Both the position numbers and the translations under genes were made by a program. Positions 48,697 to 59,579 of a stretch of 64,000 bases of DNA are shown in pieces (the first letter of the stretch is position 1; each line of letters starts with the position of its first letter). The stretch spans positions 1,444,501-1,508,500 of the forward strand of contig CM062197.1 of assembly GCA_031216445.1 (NCBI GenBank). Direction: 5' to 3'. The notes under the pieces are model-generated. The model was not told the origin of the DNA, did no database searches, and saw nothing but the letters and a program-made list of their open reading frames with translations. Origin of the DNA: Lateolabrax maculatus (taxonomy: Eukaryota > Chordata > Actinopteri > Acropomatiformes > Lateolabracidae).

Positions 48697-49062
48697 GAAC
48701 ATCTCTGGATTTAGGGGCGCTCATTCCCAAACGATGGGCATCAATCTTCTGCTCTCTGGCTGAGAGCATCATAGTGAGGTCCAACACTGATGTTGGTGAT
48801 CGGGTCCGTTCCAGTTCATCCCAAAAGTGTCGGGACAGAGTTCTTCCAAACTGGGAAAAACATATTTTACAGACCTCTTTGTGCACTGGGGTCAAACTGT
48901 GGCCACAAAGTTGGAAGAACGCTGTTGTCTAAAATATCACCATGTGATGCAGCAGGAAGATTTCCCTTACTTGTACTAAAGAGGCCCAAACCATAAAAAC
49001 ACAGAGCCAGACCAAACAAGGCATGTGCACAGAGGGCCACCTATCTTTGCCCATATAGTGTA
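48697..49062. mobile_element. DNA-transposon remnant (Tc1-like suspected)
   Basis: The text 'catcatagtgaggtccaaca', 'gttccagttcatcccaaaag', 'gtggccacaaagttggaaga', 'tgtctaaaatatcaccatgt' and the end 'tgcccatatagtgta' match my memory of a very abundant fish DNA transposon, read here from its minus strand. A WDELER-like peptide appears on the minus strand. It is internally deleted and broken by stops. The superfamily is uncertain. Confidence 0.6.
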
Positions 49063-49129
49063 GAGACGTTGAGGATAAAATTACATTACGAACATCCAAT
49101 CATTACCTTCTTTAAGGATTTGTGGTTAA

Positions 49130-49690
49130 ACCTGTTAAAACGAAGAATGACTGGAGGACTCGAGACGATGCCCTTCATATTGATCCTGTAAGCAGAACCA
49201 GGTGTGAAGGATCTGTTTGTCAGGGCCAAAGATTGATGCAGGACTTTGAAATCCCAATGAGAAGATCCTCCAGATTTGTGAGATTATTCATGTGTCGTAA
49301 AATACCCTTAAGCCTGTCTTTGAGGACATCCCGAGGCCGTCGTTTTCATCTACCTGCAGCAGGTAACATCTGTCCGTGGCCGAACACGTCTCCTTACAGC
49401 ACAGTGAAAACATTTTTAGCCTGGGTGGGCCCGGTGGGGAAACGAAGCCCTTCACCCTGGTGTTTAACTCCGCTTCCTAACTTCACCTCTCCTGAAGCTC
49501 CCTCCAGGTAAAAACTAATGGGCGACTCCACATCTGTGGGCCATTCACGGTTTTAATGAGCAGGAGAGCGAAGTTGGAGAGAGCCGAGTATGAATGGACA
49601 AGCAGGGACTTTAACTAGCTGCCTCTGCCATTAAGAGCCTGTGGGGCAATTATGTTACCGAGCACAATGACCTCAACACCACTACACAGT
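49130..49690. other. GC-mixed island (candidate regulatory element)
   Basis: A 129-codon plus-strand frame (49122-49511) covers it but has no domain. Blocks such as 'cattttagcctgggtgggcc', 'taatgggcgactccacatct' and 'gcaattatgttaccgagcac' look like non-coding conserved-type sequence. No splice structure is convincing. Confidence 0.25.
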
Positions 49691-49699
49691 GTTTCACAG

Positions 49700-52600
49700 C
49701 CTTCACACAGATGCATTTCTTTACAGATTACATTATAGTTAAAGGATCAATAAGTCGACCGACATTTAGGACACCGACTTTATAAAATGAATAAGATAAC
49801 CCCTTCATATTCCTCTTGTATTTCCCTCAGCCTTTTTTATTTAATTGTATTTATTTCAAACTTGTAAGCCATATAAGAAAAAAACAAAAAGGATTAAAAG
49901 AGACATAAGTAAAAAAAAAAAAACATCAGTATTACATCAACTAGATGGTTTGTTATTATTATTATATTATTATTATTCACATTTCCCTCAGATTCAGTTC
50001 GACATAATCTTCAGTATCTTTGCAAGCTTCGAGATCTCCGGCAGAATTTAAAATAAGGCTCTCTGGGATTCAGCAGTGTTTGGCTGCACAGCAGGAGTTT
50101 GTGTCGGTGGATCCACAGTTGACAACAAGTACAGTCTGAATTCACTGTGTTTTAATATTTTCTCAGCAGCTGCTTGAATAAGAGCAAACAGATAAAAAAG
50201 TCTTCACTGCAAACAAACCTAAAAAGTGGCTCAACAAGAGCATGTTGTATGACAATAGATGTAGTTAAAAATTATCAGTGCTAACAACTTTTATATAAAT
50301 TAATAAAAGACATATTTATTATACTATATTTATTACTTACAACACATGAACTTGCCTTGTGCTGCATCTGTGGGAAATATTAAGTTCAAGGACCGAAGTT
50401 CCCTGAATAAAATGAGAAACTAAAATAGCCAAATTGAACAGAACAAATCCATCGCTAAGATCCGGAGTGATAAAGAAAAGGGCAAACAGTGACACAGAAA
50501 TGATCCAAACTGCATCAAACTCACTGTTTCACAGGTCAGACTTGTTGCTCTCTCATGTCTGTGAAATATTCAGTGCTGCAGCCTCGTTGGCGTTAAAATG
50601 CTTTTAGAGAAGTGGGTCCCTGAACCGTCTCCACCTCTAGATTTCTCAGGGTCAAAGCTTCATGTCGATGTTTTGACTGTCAGCCTCTCTAAACCCTCTG
50701 GGGTCGTCTGACACAGAGCAGCCACCCTCTGTTAAATCTGCTGCTGTGAAATCATTAGAGCCGACCTGCCGGTGGTCCTCCAGTCCAGAGCACAGGACCC
50801 GACCGGGTGTGTGTGTGTCGATGCTCCTGACCAGTGTAAGTATAAAACAGAGGATCAACATGGATAAGTGAAGCTTGTATAATTACATGTTGTTCTGCTA
50901 AAAGTCCTGCTTTATGGCTCACAAAGAATTATCGACTCAGCTGTTGCTTATCCTTTCAATAATTGTTATATCATGTGGTCTTTATGGAGCAGAATGCTCC
51001 TCATGTAACATCAGAAAATTATTATTTGTTCTGAATAATGCTAAAAAACCTTGAAACACACACAAAAAAAAAACAAGCAAATCCTGAGTTTTTTTGACAG
51101 AATAAGTGGAACATGTTTGGTATTCTGACATGATAAACTATGAATTGATTAATTTTACATTGACAGACTAACTGAATGTTTGATTAAACGTCTCAGTGCT
51201 GACAAAGTAATGAAACTCCCTCATTAAGAGATGGATGAAACAGGAAGTGTGACTCCAGACAGTGAAATGTTTCCTGTGTCACAGACATTATCATCTTGAC
51301 ATAGTGATGATCTTTGTAGTAATTAAACTAAATTGGTAGACTGTCAGAAAAAAAATAATTAGCACCAATTTAAATGATTTTCTAATCATTTAAAAACAGT
51401 TTCTGTCTGTGTGACGACGTGCATCATTTTTTCTGTTTTATATAAGTGAAAACAGAAAATGTTTGGAGTTTTGACTGTTGGTCCGACAAAATCCAGCAAT
51501 GTGAAGACTATTATTTATTCTTTATTTCACAGACTGTTTGTTTAAATCTGGACTTGTTCATTTCTCTGTGGTGTTTCTGTCATTCGAGCAGTGTGACGTC
51601 TTTTCCCTTTAATTTCCTGCTGATGACATTTAGGTTTCTGATTCTTTTTTTAATTTATTCCAACCAAAATGCTGCTGAAAAATAAACCACTTTTAATACA
51701 GCAAAGAACATGACAAGCTCCCTGCAAGTGTCATGAACTGCTTACAGGTTGATTTAGTACTGTTTTACAACAGTTGGAGTTGATATTGACGATGGTTACT
51801 GTTACTGAGTCCAAATGACCTGCAAACAAACACAAAGAGTTTAAAGGTTGTTTGTGAGTTTACGTCCCTTCAGTCCGTCACCGTCACCTCTCCGCTGCAC
51901 ATTCCAGCCGTCCTGCTCTTATCTTTATTGGCTGAGGACGGGCAGAATTACAGCAGCTGGAGGACAGTTTCTGGAGCTTTTGAGGCACAGATGACCGGAG
52001 AGAGCAGACGTTCACGGAGACGACGTCCACTTATCAATGGGTGCACGACAGAGGAGAATAAAATATATAAGAACAGAGGAAAGCAGCTTCTGATGTGCCG
52101 GAGAACTTTCTAATAATCTCCAGATAATGAGACGGACTAGAAAGTGAGAGATAACTGGAAGAAAAAACACTCTTGTGGAGTGGCCCTAGTAAAAGTAAAT
52201 GGTCTGGGAAAACTCCCAAATGACAAACAATAAACTGTCTCGTCTTCAGACTCGACTTGAGAAAAGTCGGCTCAGACTCCGAGCCTGATTTACACATTTA
52301 TACAAGGAAAAGCTGTTATTTTTTATACTCTGTGCATTAAAATGTGCTGTTTTACTATATATTTATTTATATTTACATTAAACTTATCCAATTAACTAAA
52401 ACACTAAAATAGTTTAATTTAATAAAAAAATAAGAAAACCACAATAAAAAACTAAATTGATGTCAGAGCAGTTTTGTTATTTTGACTTACATGTAAATTC
52501 AGGCATTCATAATTGGATGTGACACATCTAAATGACACCTGTGCACAAACAGCTCAGTTATTAGTTTGATATCAGCCCGGAGCTCGGAGAGGAAAAGCTC

Positions 52601-52730
52601 TGTTTCACAGTGTCACAAGTTGCATTGTTGAAATTAACACATTTAAAACTACAAAAGACAATAAATGACAATAGCTAAAAAGATGACAAAGGTGCTAATA
52701 AAACATTCAGCTGAGGAACTGATGTATAGG
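49700..52730. other. Gene-poor interval, nothing recognised
   Basis: AT-rich with short TTA and T runs; no gene or RNA supported. Confidence 0.4.
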
Positions 52731-52734
52731 GTAA

Positions 52735-52975
52735 TCTTAAAGGGTCTGTTCACCCAAATGATACAAAAAAGGAGTTTCTAACTTATTTCTGCTGGTATCT
52801 TTGAAAAATTACATTTCAAAAACTCCACAGCAACATATCTTCCCAGAAACAACGTCCTGTTAATCTGAATTATCCACAGAGCTTCATCAACATCAAAGTC
52901 TCCAAGGAAACGGCGAGAAGAGTGTGTTCTGTGGATTATCCACAGTCAGGTACGATGTTTGTTTTTTCAGTGATC
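52735..52975. repeat. Interspersed repeat of the 'AAAGGGTC-GTTCACCC' type
   Basis: It starts 'aaagggtctgttcacccaaa', continues with 'ttctgctggtatctttgaaa' and 'cagagcttcatcaacatcaa'. Words are typical of a common fish repeat; a shorter fragment of the same start occurs at 20025. Confidence 0.45.
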
Positions 52976-53449
52976 CACAAATGAATGTTTTGGGGAGCAG
53001 ACAGACATCTCAAAACCAAAACTAGACTTGCGACTTGAAGCTAACAGGATTGTGTAGTTTGTGCGAACCGAGCCTTTAATCGTATGTATTTCTAACAGCA
53101 GACGACGCCGAACTCGTGTGGAATTTACTGACTTTGACAGGCAGCAAAACTGAAGCTGCTGAAGATCAGAAACCTCCTGAGGATGAGCAGGAGGTGCTTT
53201 TCCAAACACGGGTCCTGTTAGTTCTGATGATGTTTTCTCCAGAACCACGAGATCTGACCTCAGTGTGACCTTGAGCAGAACAGGACAGCTGTTGAAAGAG
53301 ACGGGTTTCTTCTCCCATCAGGCACTGGGCCTCTGAGGGACTCCTGGACCATGGCGTGACCCAGTTTGCCCACGTTTCCCAGAATGAGGAGGAGCCGCCA
53401 TGTCTAATTGTACCAAATGGGTTTAATTAGCAGTGCATGTCGGCGTGGT

Positions 53450-53495
53450 GAATATATATATATATATATATCTACACGTATACACACACACACAC
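53450..53495. repeat. Compound (TA)n/(CA)n microsatellite
   Basis: TA dinucleotides (about 53452-53470) followed by a short CA run. Confidence 0.85.
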
Positions 53496-53499
53496 TGTA

Positions 53500-53750
53500 A
53501 GAGCCCCTGTGTGATAAACACTCGGAGCTGAGCGTGCTCTGCGGCCTTTTCCGTGCTGAGCGAGCTCGGCTTTGAATCAGGGGGGAATATTTGTTTGGAA
53601 ATGTGGAGTTGAGGGTAAGCACTCTGAAGAGGAGGGAAGCAGTGTCTATTGAAAAATCTACATGATGACACAAACAATTATGAGGAGAATTCATAACACG
53701 GCCAAGATGGCTCCCTATGACCTATTTTGGATGTTTCCTCTGGCAAAGCA
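53500..53750. other. GC-mixed island (candidate regulatory element)
   Basis: A repeat-poor block with 'gtgataaacactcggagctg', 'cttttccgtgctgagcgagc', 'caattatgaggagaattcat' and 'ccaagatggctccctatgac' (a YY1-like CAAGATGGC word). It ends at a GA-rich tract (53757-53790). No coding evidence. Confidence 0.25.
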
Positions 53751-53993
53751 GCAGGAGGGGAGAGAGGGAGAGAGAGAGGGAGAGAGAGATGACTGGAGTC
53801 TATTGGGGTTGAAAGCAAAATATGAAGAGACTATTACTGCTGGCCAGGTCTTTCAGCACCTCCAGCGATAGCAAGTAAAGGAGGAGATCAAAAAGAGGAA
53901 AGGTTCTGGTTAAAGGTTTGGTGGAAAGTGATGCATTGAGAGAAAGATTGGAGAGAGGAAGGAGTAGAATAAGAAGAAGTGGAGGAGAAAGTG

Positions 53994-53996
<3 letters not shown>

Positions 53997-54026
<30 letters not shown>
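53997..54026. repeat. (GA)n microsatellite
   Basis: Pure GA run within an A/G-rich stretch that extends from about 53750. Confidence 0.9.
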
Positions 54027-54030
<4 letters not shown>

Positions 54031-54049
54031 TGGGGGGTGGGAGTAAATG

Positions 54050-55790
54050 ACCAGTATTGTATTTCATCTCTGTGTAGTGGACGTCTTAATCAACAGTGTC
54101 AGGTTTTCTTTCTGGAGGCTGCATGGCGTTCTTCATGCTGACAGCGGCAGACAGGACGGAGAGGAGGATGTGCCTTCATCAGCCTGCGCACAAAGATAAA
54201 ACAAATAAAAAAGGAATATTCCTGATATGTTGAATTAAACGTGTGTATTTATATTTGAACTGTCTTCTTGTTAATTTGAATATAAAGTTCAGATTGTATT
54301 AAAAAGCATTTTATTATTATAATTTTGCACGTCTGAGTTGTATTAAAATGCATTTAAATTAATCTATGGGATTATAAAGGTTTTAGAAATCACGTAATTG
54401 TGAAGTGTTACAGGAATATTATGTATTATAAAGGATAATCAGTTCAGCAGAACCAAAAGGTATTAAAGCACCTCAGGGACACTGGCCCAGCTCTCTGCAG
54501 ATCTGCTGTTATTCATCATCCTGGATTTAAATTTTCAATAATTTAAGGAAAAGTTGTGATAAATTTATTTTCTGCATTTCTCTGTGCTTCTTCTCTTTAT
54601 ATTTTTAATAAAAATACTGTTATGCAATAGTGCAAGAGTTTAAGGAAATGTACACTTGCTTATGTGTGATATTGTTCAAACTCAGTTTGTACAATATTTA
54701 TGTATTTTACAGTGAGATAAAAGAGTTAATATAAATATATATATGTGAATGAATAATTTTTATTTATTTTTTTAAATACAAGTAAAATAATGAAATAAAA
54801 CCAGCAGGCTCCTATGATGGTGGACATACATACAGCATGTATACACACATATATACGTGCACATCTGTACATGCCGACATACAGACACAAAAAAGAATTC
54901 GAAACAAATGTGACTTGATAAATTTGTGGGTCGTCTCTATGGACCGTTTTTCTTTCTGTTGTCCCAAATGTTTCTGTTGTGTGTGCTGCTGTCGAGATGT
55001 TACTGAGGTGAAAGTCCTGCAGTGCACAGTGTCACCTTATTATGAATGGCTGGCTTCAGAGTGTGAAATTAATGATGCATTAAAGTGAAAGCAGCATGTT
55101 GTTGTAGTAGCTGCTGCAGGTGGTGTAACCTCTTTGGGTCATTTCAACTACAGCAGCATTTTATGAGTCAATCTTGTGTTTTGACTCTTAAATCTGAATC
55201 TACAAGAGAAACTCAATAAATACAGTTGAGCAAATATAAATACTGAAGTCACACTGACTCAAATTGAGTTCTTTATATTTATAATTTAGCCATAATCATG
55301 GGCAGTATATGCTGTAACAGAAATAACAGAAGATAACAAATACATGACAAATAAAAAGAGGTGTGTGCAACAGATTTTATAGGTTGAAAATTATGGGATT
55401 TTTTTTATAATATCACAAGGAACAAAAAACACAACTATAGGATCAAAAAACAAAAGTGTGAAAATGGTGACACATGTCACATTTCCAAGTCAAGGAGGGG
55501 AAAAAACTCACATTTCACTTTTGATTTATACCCTTTTCACATTTTTGGGAACATGCGAAGTTTAGCACTTCACTGAGAATCCCCTTGTTGAAGCGCAAAC
55601 TCATTTTCCAATTCAAAACCATCGGATCATTAAACAAAGTTAGGAAGACTTTACGCACCAATCGGGATTTTATAGAAATATTTGACAGGAATATGAAAGA
55701 AAACAATAGAAAATAGAAGAAGAAAAAATAAAACACTCTAAGATGTGCACATGGGGATTTTATGGGAATTTGCAGGTTCGTGTAAAATAA
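54050..55790. other. AT-rich intergenic DNA, nothing recognised
   Basis: Low GC, no repeats of note and no coding frame with support. Confidence 0.4.
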
Positions 55791-55799
55791 GGGACATAA

Positions 55800-56170
55800 A
55801 GTTGTGACTGATGATTATTTATTGTAACACGGTTGCACGGTGAAATATGCTGCACACCGCCGTGCTGTAAACAGTGAGCAGGCCAGGAGAGCTTTTATGG
55901 AATACATGCAGCCCTGCTGGAGGGTGACACCTCTGATTTATGGCTGTATTTAGATAAGACGCGGCCGTAAATGGTTTCCAAATAGCGCCAAGGTCATGCG
56001 ATGTAATGGGATAATGTTTTTAGGCGATGAAGATAAGATGATGTGTTTAGTGTGTGAGGAGCTGAGGGGGATTAATGCGCAGATAAAGCCGCTACAGGCC
56101 TTTTCCTTATACTGCCGAGGTATGATGACAACGGGCCGCGGACGGCGTCTGTTCCAAAATACCAAATAAT
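55800..56170. promoter_or_regulatory. Candidate hand1 upstream enhancer with GATA cluster
   Basis: A repeat-free block about 0.9-1.2 kb before the hand1 TATA box. It holds AGATAA at 55952-55957, 56031-56036 and 56081-56086 and a GGGATAA word near 56008, plus an AGGTCA nuclear-receptor half site (55991-55996) and two TTTATGG words (caudal/posterior-Hox type) near 55894 and 55938. GATA factors are known regulators of heart and lateral-mesoderm genes. Enhancer function here is inference from motif density, position and texture. Confidence 0.4.
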
Positions 56171-56986
56171 TGCTCAGACTGTTCATGTGTATTTCCCAGA
56201 GCGCGCTGGGTTTTACTTGGTGTTATACTGGAAGAGGAAAGACTGATAATATGCGCGTTAAACGACAATTACGCGTTCAGGAAAATATGAAAAATCCTAA
56301 AATAATCTTTAAACAAGCATTAGGCCGAAGGAGCTGGAGAGAAAAACGGATAATTTCATATTTCCAGAGTAAATTTACTGAAAGAAGAAACACACAGAAG
56401 TAGGATGGAGATGTTTTTAAACAAACTACATGTTGCTCCAATTATTTGTTCGTACTTCGAAAATAAATTCGTGTTATGTGAAATGAGACAATTCATCTGT
56501 GGAGGAGCTGAGTTTTAAAAAAGCTACTAAATCTCAATATATGAGCCTTTATATCATGACTGTGGATTAAAACATATCTGAGTAGACAGAAAAAGCAGAC
56601 GATAGTTTTCTGATTTTTTCTCTTTTAATTTTATTGCGCAACTTTTTTTAAATTTTGATTGATTTCTTAAAATCCGCTCTGTGTCTCATATTTCCTACAC
56701 GATCGAGTTAACAAATAAAATAACACAAAGTAATTATTTTCACCAGTGAATCACACTTAATAAACAGTCTAAGCCAAACAGAGGGCGCGTAAACTCTGTG
56801 CGTAAAACCTCTCCAAAACAAAGAGGACACTCAAAAAGCGTTTTTTTTTTTTGTTTTTTTTTTTGATGGAGTTAAACTCAACCAGCAGATCTTTGCTCCG
56901 TGTGTAGTGCCGTGAGATTTTGGCACCATGGCGCATGTTATTGCGGACCTCTCCAGACACTCCTCCCATGCTGGGCCCTCTCCTCT

Positions 56987-56991
56987 ATTGG
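56987..56991 (-). promoter_or_regulatory. Inverted CCAAT box of hand1
   Basis: ATTGG (CCAAT on the minus strand) lies 36 nt before the TATA box, in the context ctattggctg. Confidence 0.55.
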
Positions 56992-57022
56992 CTGCCTCCC
57001 TTCCACGCTGATATCCACATCA

Positions 57023-57028
57023 TATAAA
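57023..57028 (+). promoter_or_regulatory. hand1: hand1 TATA box
   Basis: TATAAA in catcatataaacctgggg, 344 nt before the ATG. It predicts transcription start near 57053-57060 and a 5' UTR of roughly 310 nt. Confidence 0.7.
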
Positions 57029-57183
57029 CCTGGGGGCCTCACACCTTCCCCGGGGTCAAATTTACTGGGTGAATCCGAGCAGCATCATCGGGAAACACGA
57101 AGTGGAGCCCAGAACTTCGCCGAGATTTGTTGTCTGGAATTATAAACTTTTTACGGCCTGAAGTCGCTTTCAGAAAGACGACG

Positions 57184-57189
57184 ATGTAA
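57184..57189 (+). promoter_or_regulatory. hand1 minimal start-stop uORF
   Basis: ATG immediately followed by TAA in the predicted 5' UTR, with A at position -3. Start-stop elements can hold ribosomes and lower downstream translation; the effect here is inferred. Confidence 0.5.
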
Positions 57190-57253
57190 AAGTTGGTGTC
57201 TGCGTTTCTCTCGACTCGTTAACGCGTTCACGGGATTCATATTTCAGTCTTGA

Positions 57254-57370
57254 ATGAGTTCCGTCGGCTGCAGATCCCCGAGCACAGACCGTTTTGGGGC
57301 AGCACCGGAGAGAGACCGAGGGCGACGGAAGACACGGCAACGAGCACATTTGTCCTCCCGCTCACCATGA
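57254..57370 (+). promoter_or_regulatory. hand1 uORF (38 codons) overlapping the main start
   Basis: An ATG in weak context opens a 38-codon frame whose TGA (57368-57370) overlaps the hand1 ATG as ATGA. It is the second upstream ATG after the predicted start site. The peptide is Arg/Ser-rich and not a recognised product. Confidence 0.5.
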
Positions 57371-58736
57371 ACCTGATCGGGGGCTACCAGCATCACCACC
57401 ACCTGATGCACGAACCCTTCCCGTTCGTCCAGCGCTGTCACCAGGATGCGCCGTACTTCCAGAGCTGGGTGGTGAACCACGGCGAGGTGCCGCCGGACTT
57501 CCAGATCCAGGCGCCCTACCCGGCCGCGGAGCTCGCCGCGCCCGGAGCGGCGGACGCCCGGCTGGAGGGGCTGCAGGCGGGGATGGGGAAGAGGAGGACG
57601 TCGGGGCCGAAGAAGGAGCGCCGGCGGACGGAGAGCATCAACACGGCTTTCGCCGAGCTGAGGGAGTGTATCCCCAACGTCCCGGCGGACACTAAACTGT
57701 CTAAAATTAAAACTTTACGCCTGGCGACCAGTTACATCGCCTACCTGATGGACGTCCTGGCCAAAGACTCCGGGGAGACGGAGGGCTTTAAGGCCGAAAT
57801 TAAGAAATTTGAAAACCGGGATCTGAAAAGGAAACGGGAGCCGGTAAGTGAGGACCGGAGAGGCCTCCAGAACTTTCACGTTGGTCAAAATAACTCCAAC
57901 CGTAGAAACTTAAATTAATGAGCTACTGAGGGGGTTGAATATTTTTTAAAAAGCTGGAAAATTGGTTAAAATGGAAAAACAGCATTTAACGATGTGTTGG
58001 ATTCATCAGACGGCTTTGAGATGTACTTTTTTCTGTCTGATTATTATCTGAATCATAACTACAATTCCAGAGGGAAATCTAAGTGCAGGACACTTAGAGC
58101 AGCCTGGTGTACTGAGGGGTTTGTGTGGGATGTGATCAGGCTTCAGGATCCAGGAGCAGATCACAGCTTGTGATCCTGTTGGGATCTCGTTGGTACATAA
58201 AAAAAAAAAAACTTCTCTTATTTAGATACCAAATATCTCCCGCTGTTCATCAAGAAGTAACCTCCTTCAGTTACATCTTCATGATTTATTTTTCACTCTA
58301 AAACAACATGCCTGTTTATATATAATAAGGATCAGAATAATTCCTGTATTTATTTTTTGTTATTGAAATAAGTATTTTAAAACATGCATCATGATTTAAT
58401 AGAACAGAATATGTTACATTCATGGTAAATTATTTTGTTTACTTTGATTTTTTCACTGACTTTCACTTAATGAAAGCCTGTGACGTCATCGGTCCTGATT
58501 GCGTCACAGAGGGCAGAGGGTACATCGTGACGTCAGAGTGCATGCGCCGTATTTAGCTGCAGGTTGAACGTGATCAGAGGCTGATTTTAATATATGTGGT
58601 GCAGATATAACAGGAGCGTGCAACGTGTGTGTGTGTGCGTGTGTGTATGTGTGTGTGAGTGTGTGCGTGTATATGTGTGTGTGCGTGTGTGAGTGTGTGT
58701 ATATGTGTGTGTGAGTGTGCGTGTATATGTGTGTGT

Positions 58737-58775
<39 letters not shown>

Positions 58776-58850
58776 TGTGAGTGTGTGTGCGTGTCTATGT
58801 GTGTGTGCGTGTGTGAGAGTGTGTGTATATGTGTGTGTGAGTGAGTGTGT

Positions 58851-58894
<44 letters not shown>

Positions 58895-59216
58895 GTGTGT
58901 GTGAGTGTATGTGTGTGTATGTGAGTGTGTATGTGTGTGTGTATGTGTGTGTGTGTGAGTGTGTGGGAGTGTGTGTGTGTGTGTAAATGTGTGTGTATGT
59001 GTGTGTATATGTGTGTGTGAGTGAGTGTATCTGTGTGTGAGTGTGTGTGAGTGTATGTGTGTGTGTGAGTGTGTGTGTGTGTTTCCCCCTGCTGATGATA
59101 ACGTGTGTTTGGTGTCGCAGACCGACGGCCTGCAGGAGTCTTTAGGAGCCGAGAAGAAGGTGAAGGGCCGGACCGGGTGGCCGCAGCAGGTCTGGGCTCT
59201 GGAGCTCAACCAGTGA
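57367..59216 (+). CDS. hand1: Hand1 bHLH transcription factor, 190 aa
   Basis: Two exons, 57367-57843 (GTAAGT donor) and 59121-59216 (gtcgcag acceptor), phase 0, give 190 residues. The start MNLIGGYQHHHH is the HAND1-type N-terminus, and ATG 57367 has a good context (CTCACCATGA); an upstream in-frame extension has no ATG. HEPFPF and CHQDAPYFQSWVV match HAND1. The bHLH spans about 80-132: basic PKKERRRTESIN, then TAFAELRECIPNVPADTKLSKIKTLRLATSYIAYLMDVLAK. The paralogue HAND2 has NRKERRRTQSIN and DLLAKD. The end GRTGWPQQVWALELNQ is the HAND1 C-terminus. As a class B bHLH factor it dimerises with E proteins and acts in the nucleus in heart and lateral-mesoderm development (family knowledge). The Ala-rich N-terminal segment of mammalian HAND1 is shorter here. 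It is convergent with sap30l. Confidence 0.97.
58625..59085. repeat. Long compound (GT)n tract in the hand1 intron
   Basis: About 460 nt almost entirely of GT with scattered GTGA, GTAT, GTGC and GTAAAT interruptions, ending only 35 nt before the exon 2 acceptor. On the minus strand it yields a false 211-codon His/Thr/Ser frame. Confidence 0.95.
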
Positions 59217-59242
59217 CCCCCCCCCCCCCCCCCCCCCCCCCC
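59217..59242 (+). repeat. Poly-C tract (26 nt) abutting the hand1 stop codon
   Basis: Twenty-six C residues start at the base after TGA, inside the 3' UTR. A second run of 19 C lies at 59481-59499. Such tracts can bind poly-C-binding proteins; lengths may be inexact in an assembly. Confidence 0.9.
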
Positions 59243-59480
59243 TCCAGAGACTCTGGATTGAAATCAGACTTTTAAAAAATTAGAAAAAAAAAAAAAAACC
59301 ACTGAGTGACTGAACCTGAACACACCGCTGTGCGCGTGCAACGTTGCGCATAAAGAGAGAATTGAAGAAGATGCGCAGGAGGAGGAAGACTCCACGGGGG
59401 ACACTGACTGTCTGTGTCTGACTCCACGCACCGATCCGACTGTAGGTGTTTGATATTTGTGCTATTTCTTGCTTTTGATG

Positions 59481-59499
59481 CCCCCCCCCCCCCCCCCCC
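59481..59499 (+). repeat. Poly-C tract (19 nt) in the hand1 3' UTR
   Basis: Uninterrupted run of C about 240 nt after the first poly-C tract. Confidence 0.9.
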
Positions 59500-59579
59500 A
59501 CTGCACGCCAGATGTGGCCACGGTGTCAGGAAACATCTGTCTCCCTCAGAAAATGTGTTTTTATCTCGCGTGGAAATTA

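Noticed and set aside
57250..57366. In-frame upstream extension of hand1 (39 extra codons)
   Set aside because: It begins with a non-ATG codon. The HAND1-type N-terminus MNL and the good start context at 57367 mark the real start.
57294..57695. 133-codon frame overlapping hand1 in another frame
   Set aside because: Shadow of the GC-rich hand1 first exon; Gly/Arg/Ala composition without a domain.
58574..59209. 211-codon minus-strand frame rich in His, Thr and Ser
   Set aside because: It is only the translation of the GT/CA repeat in the hand1 intron.
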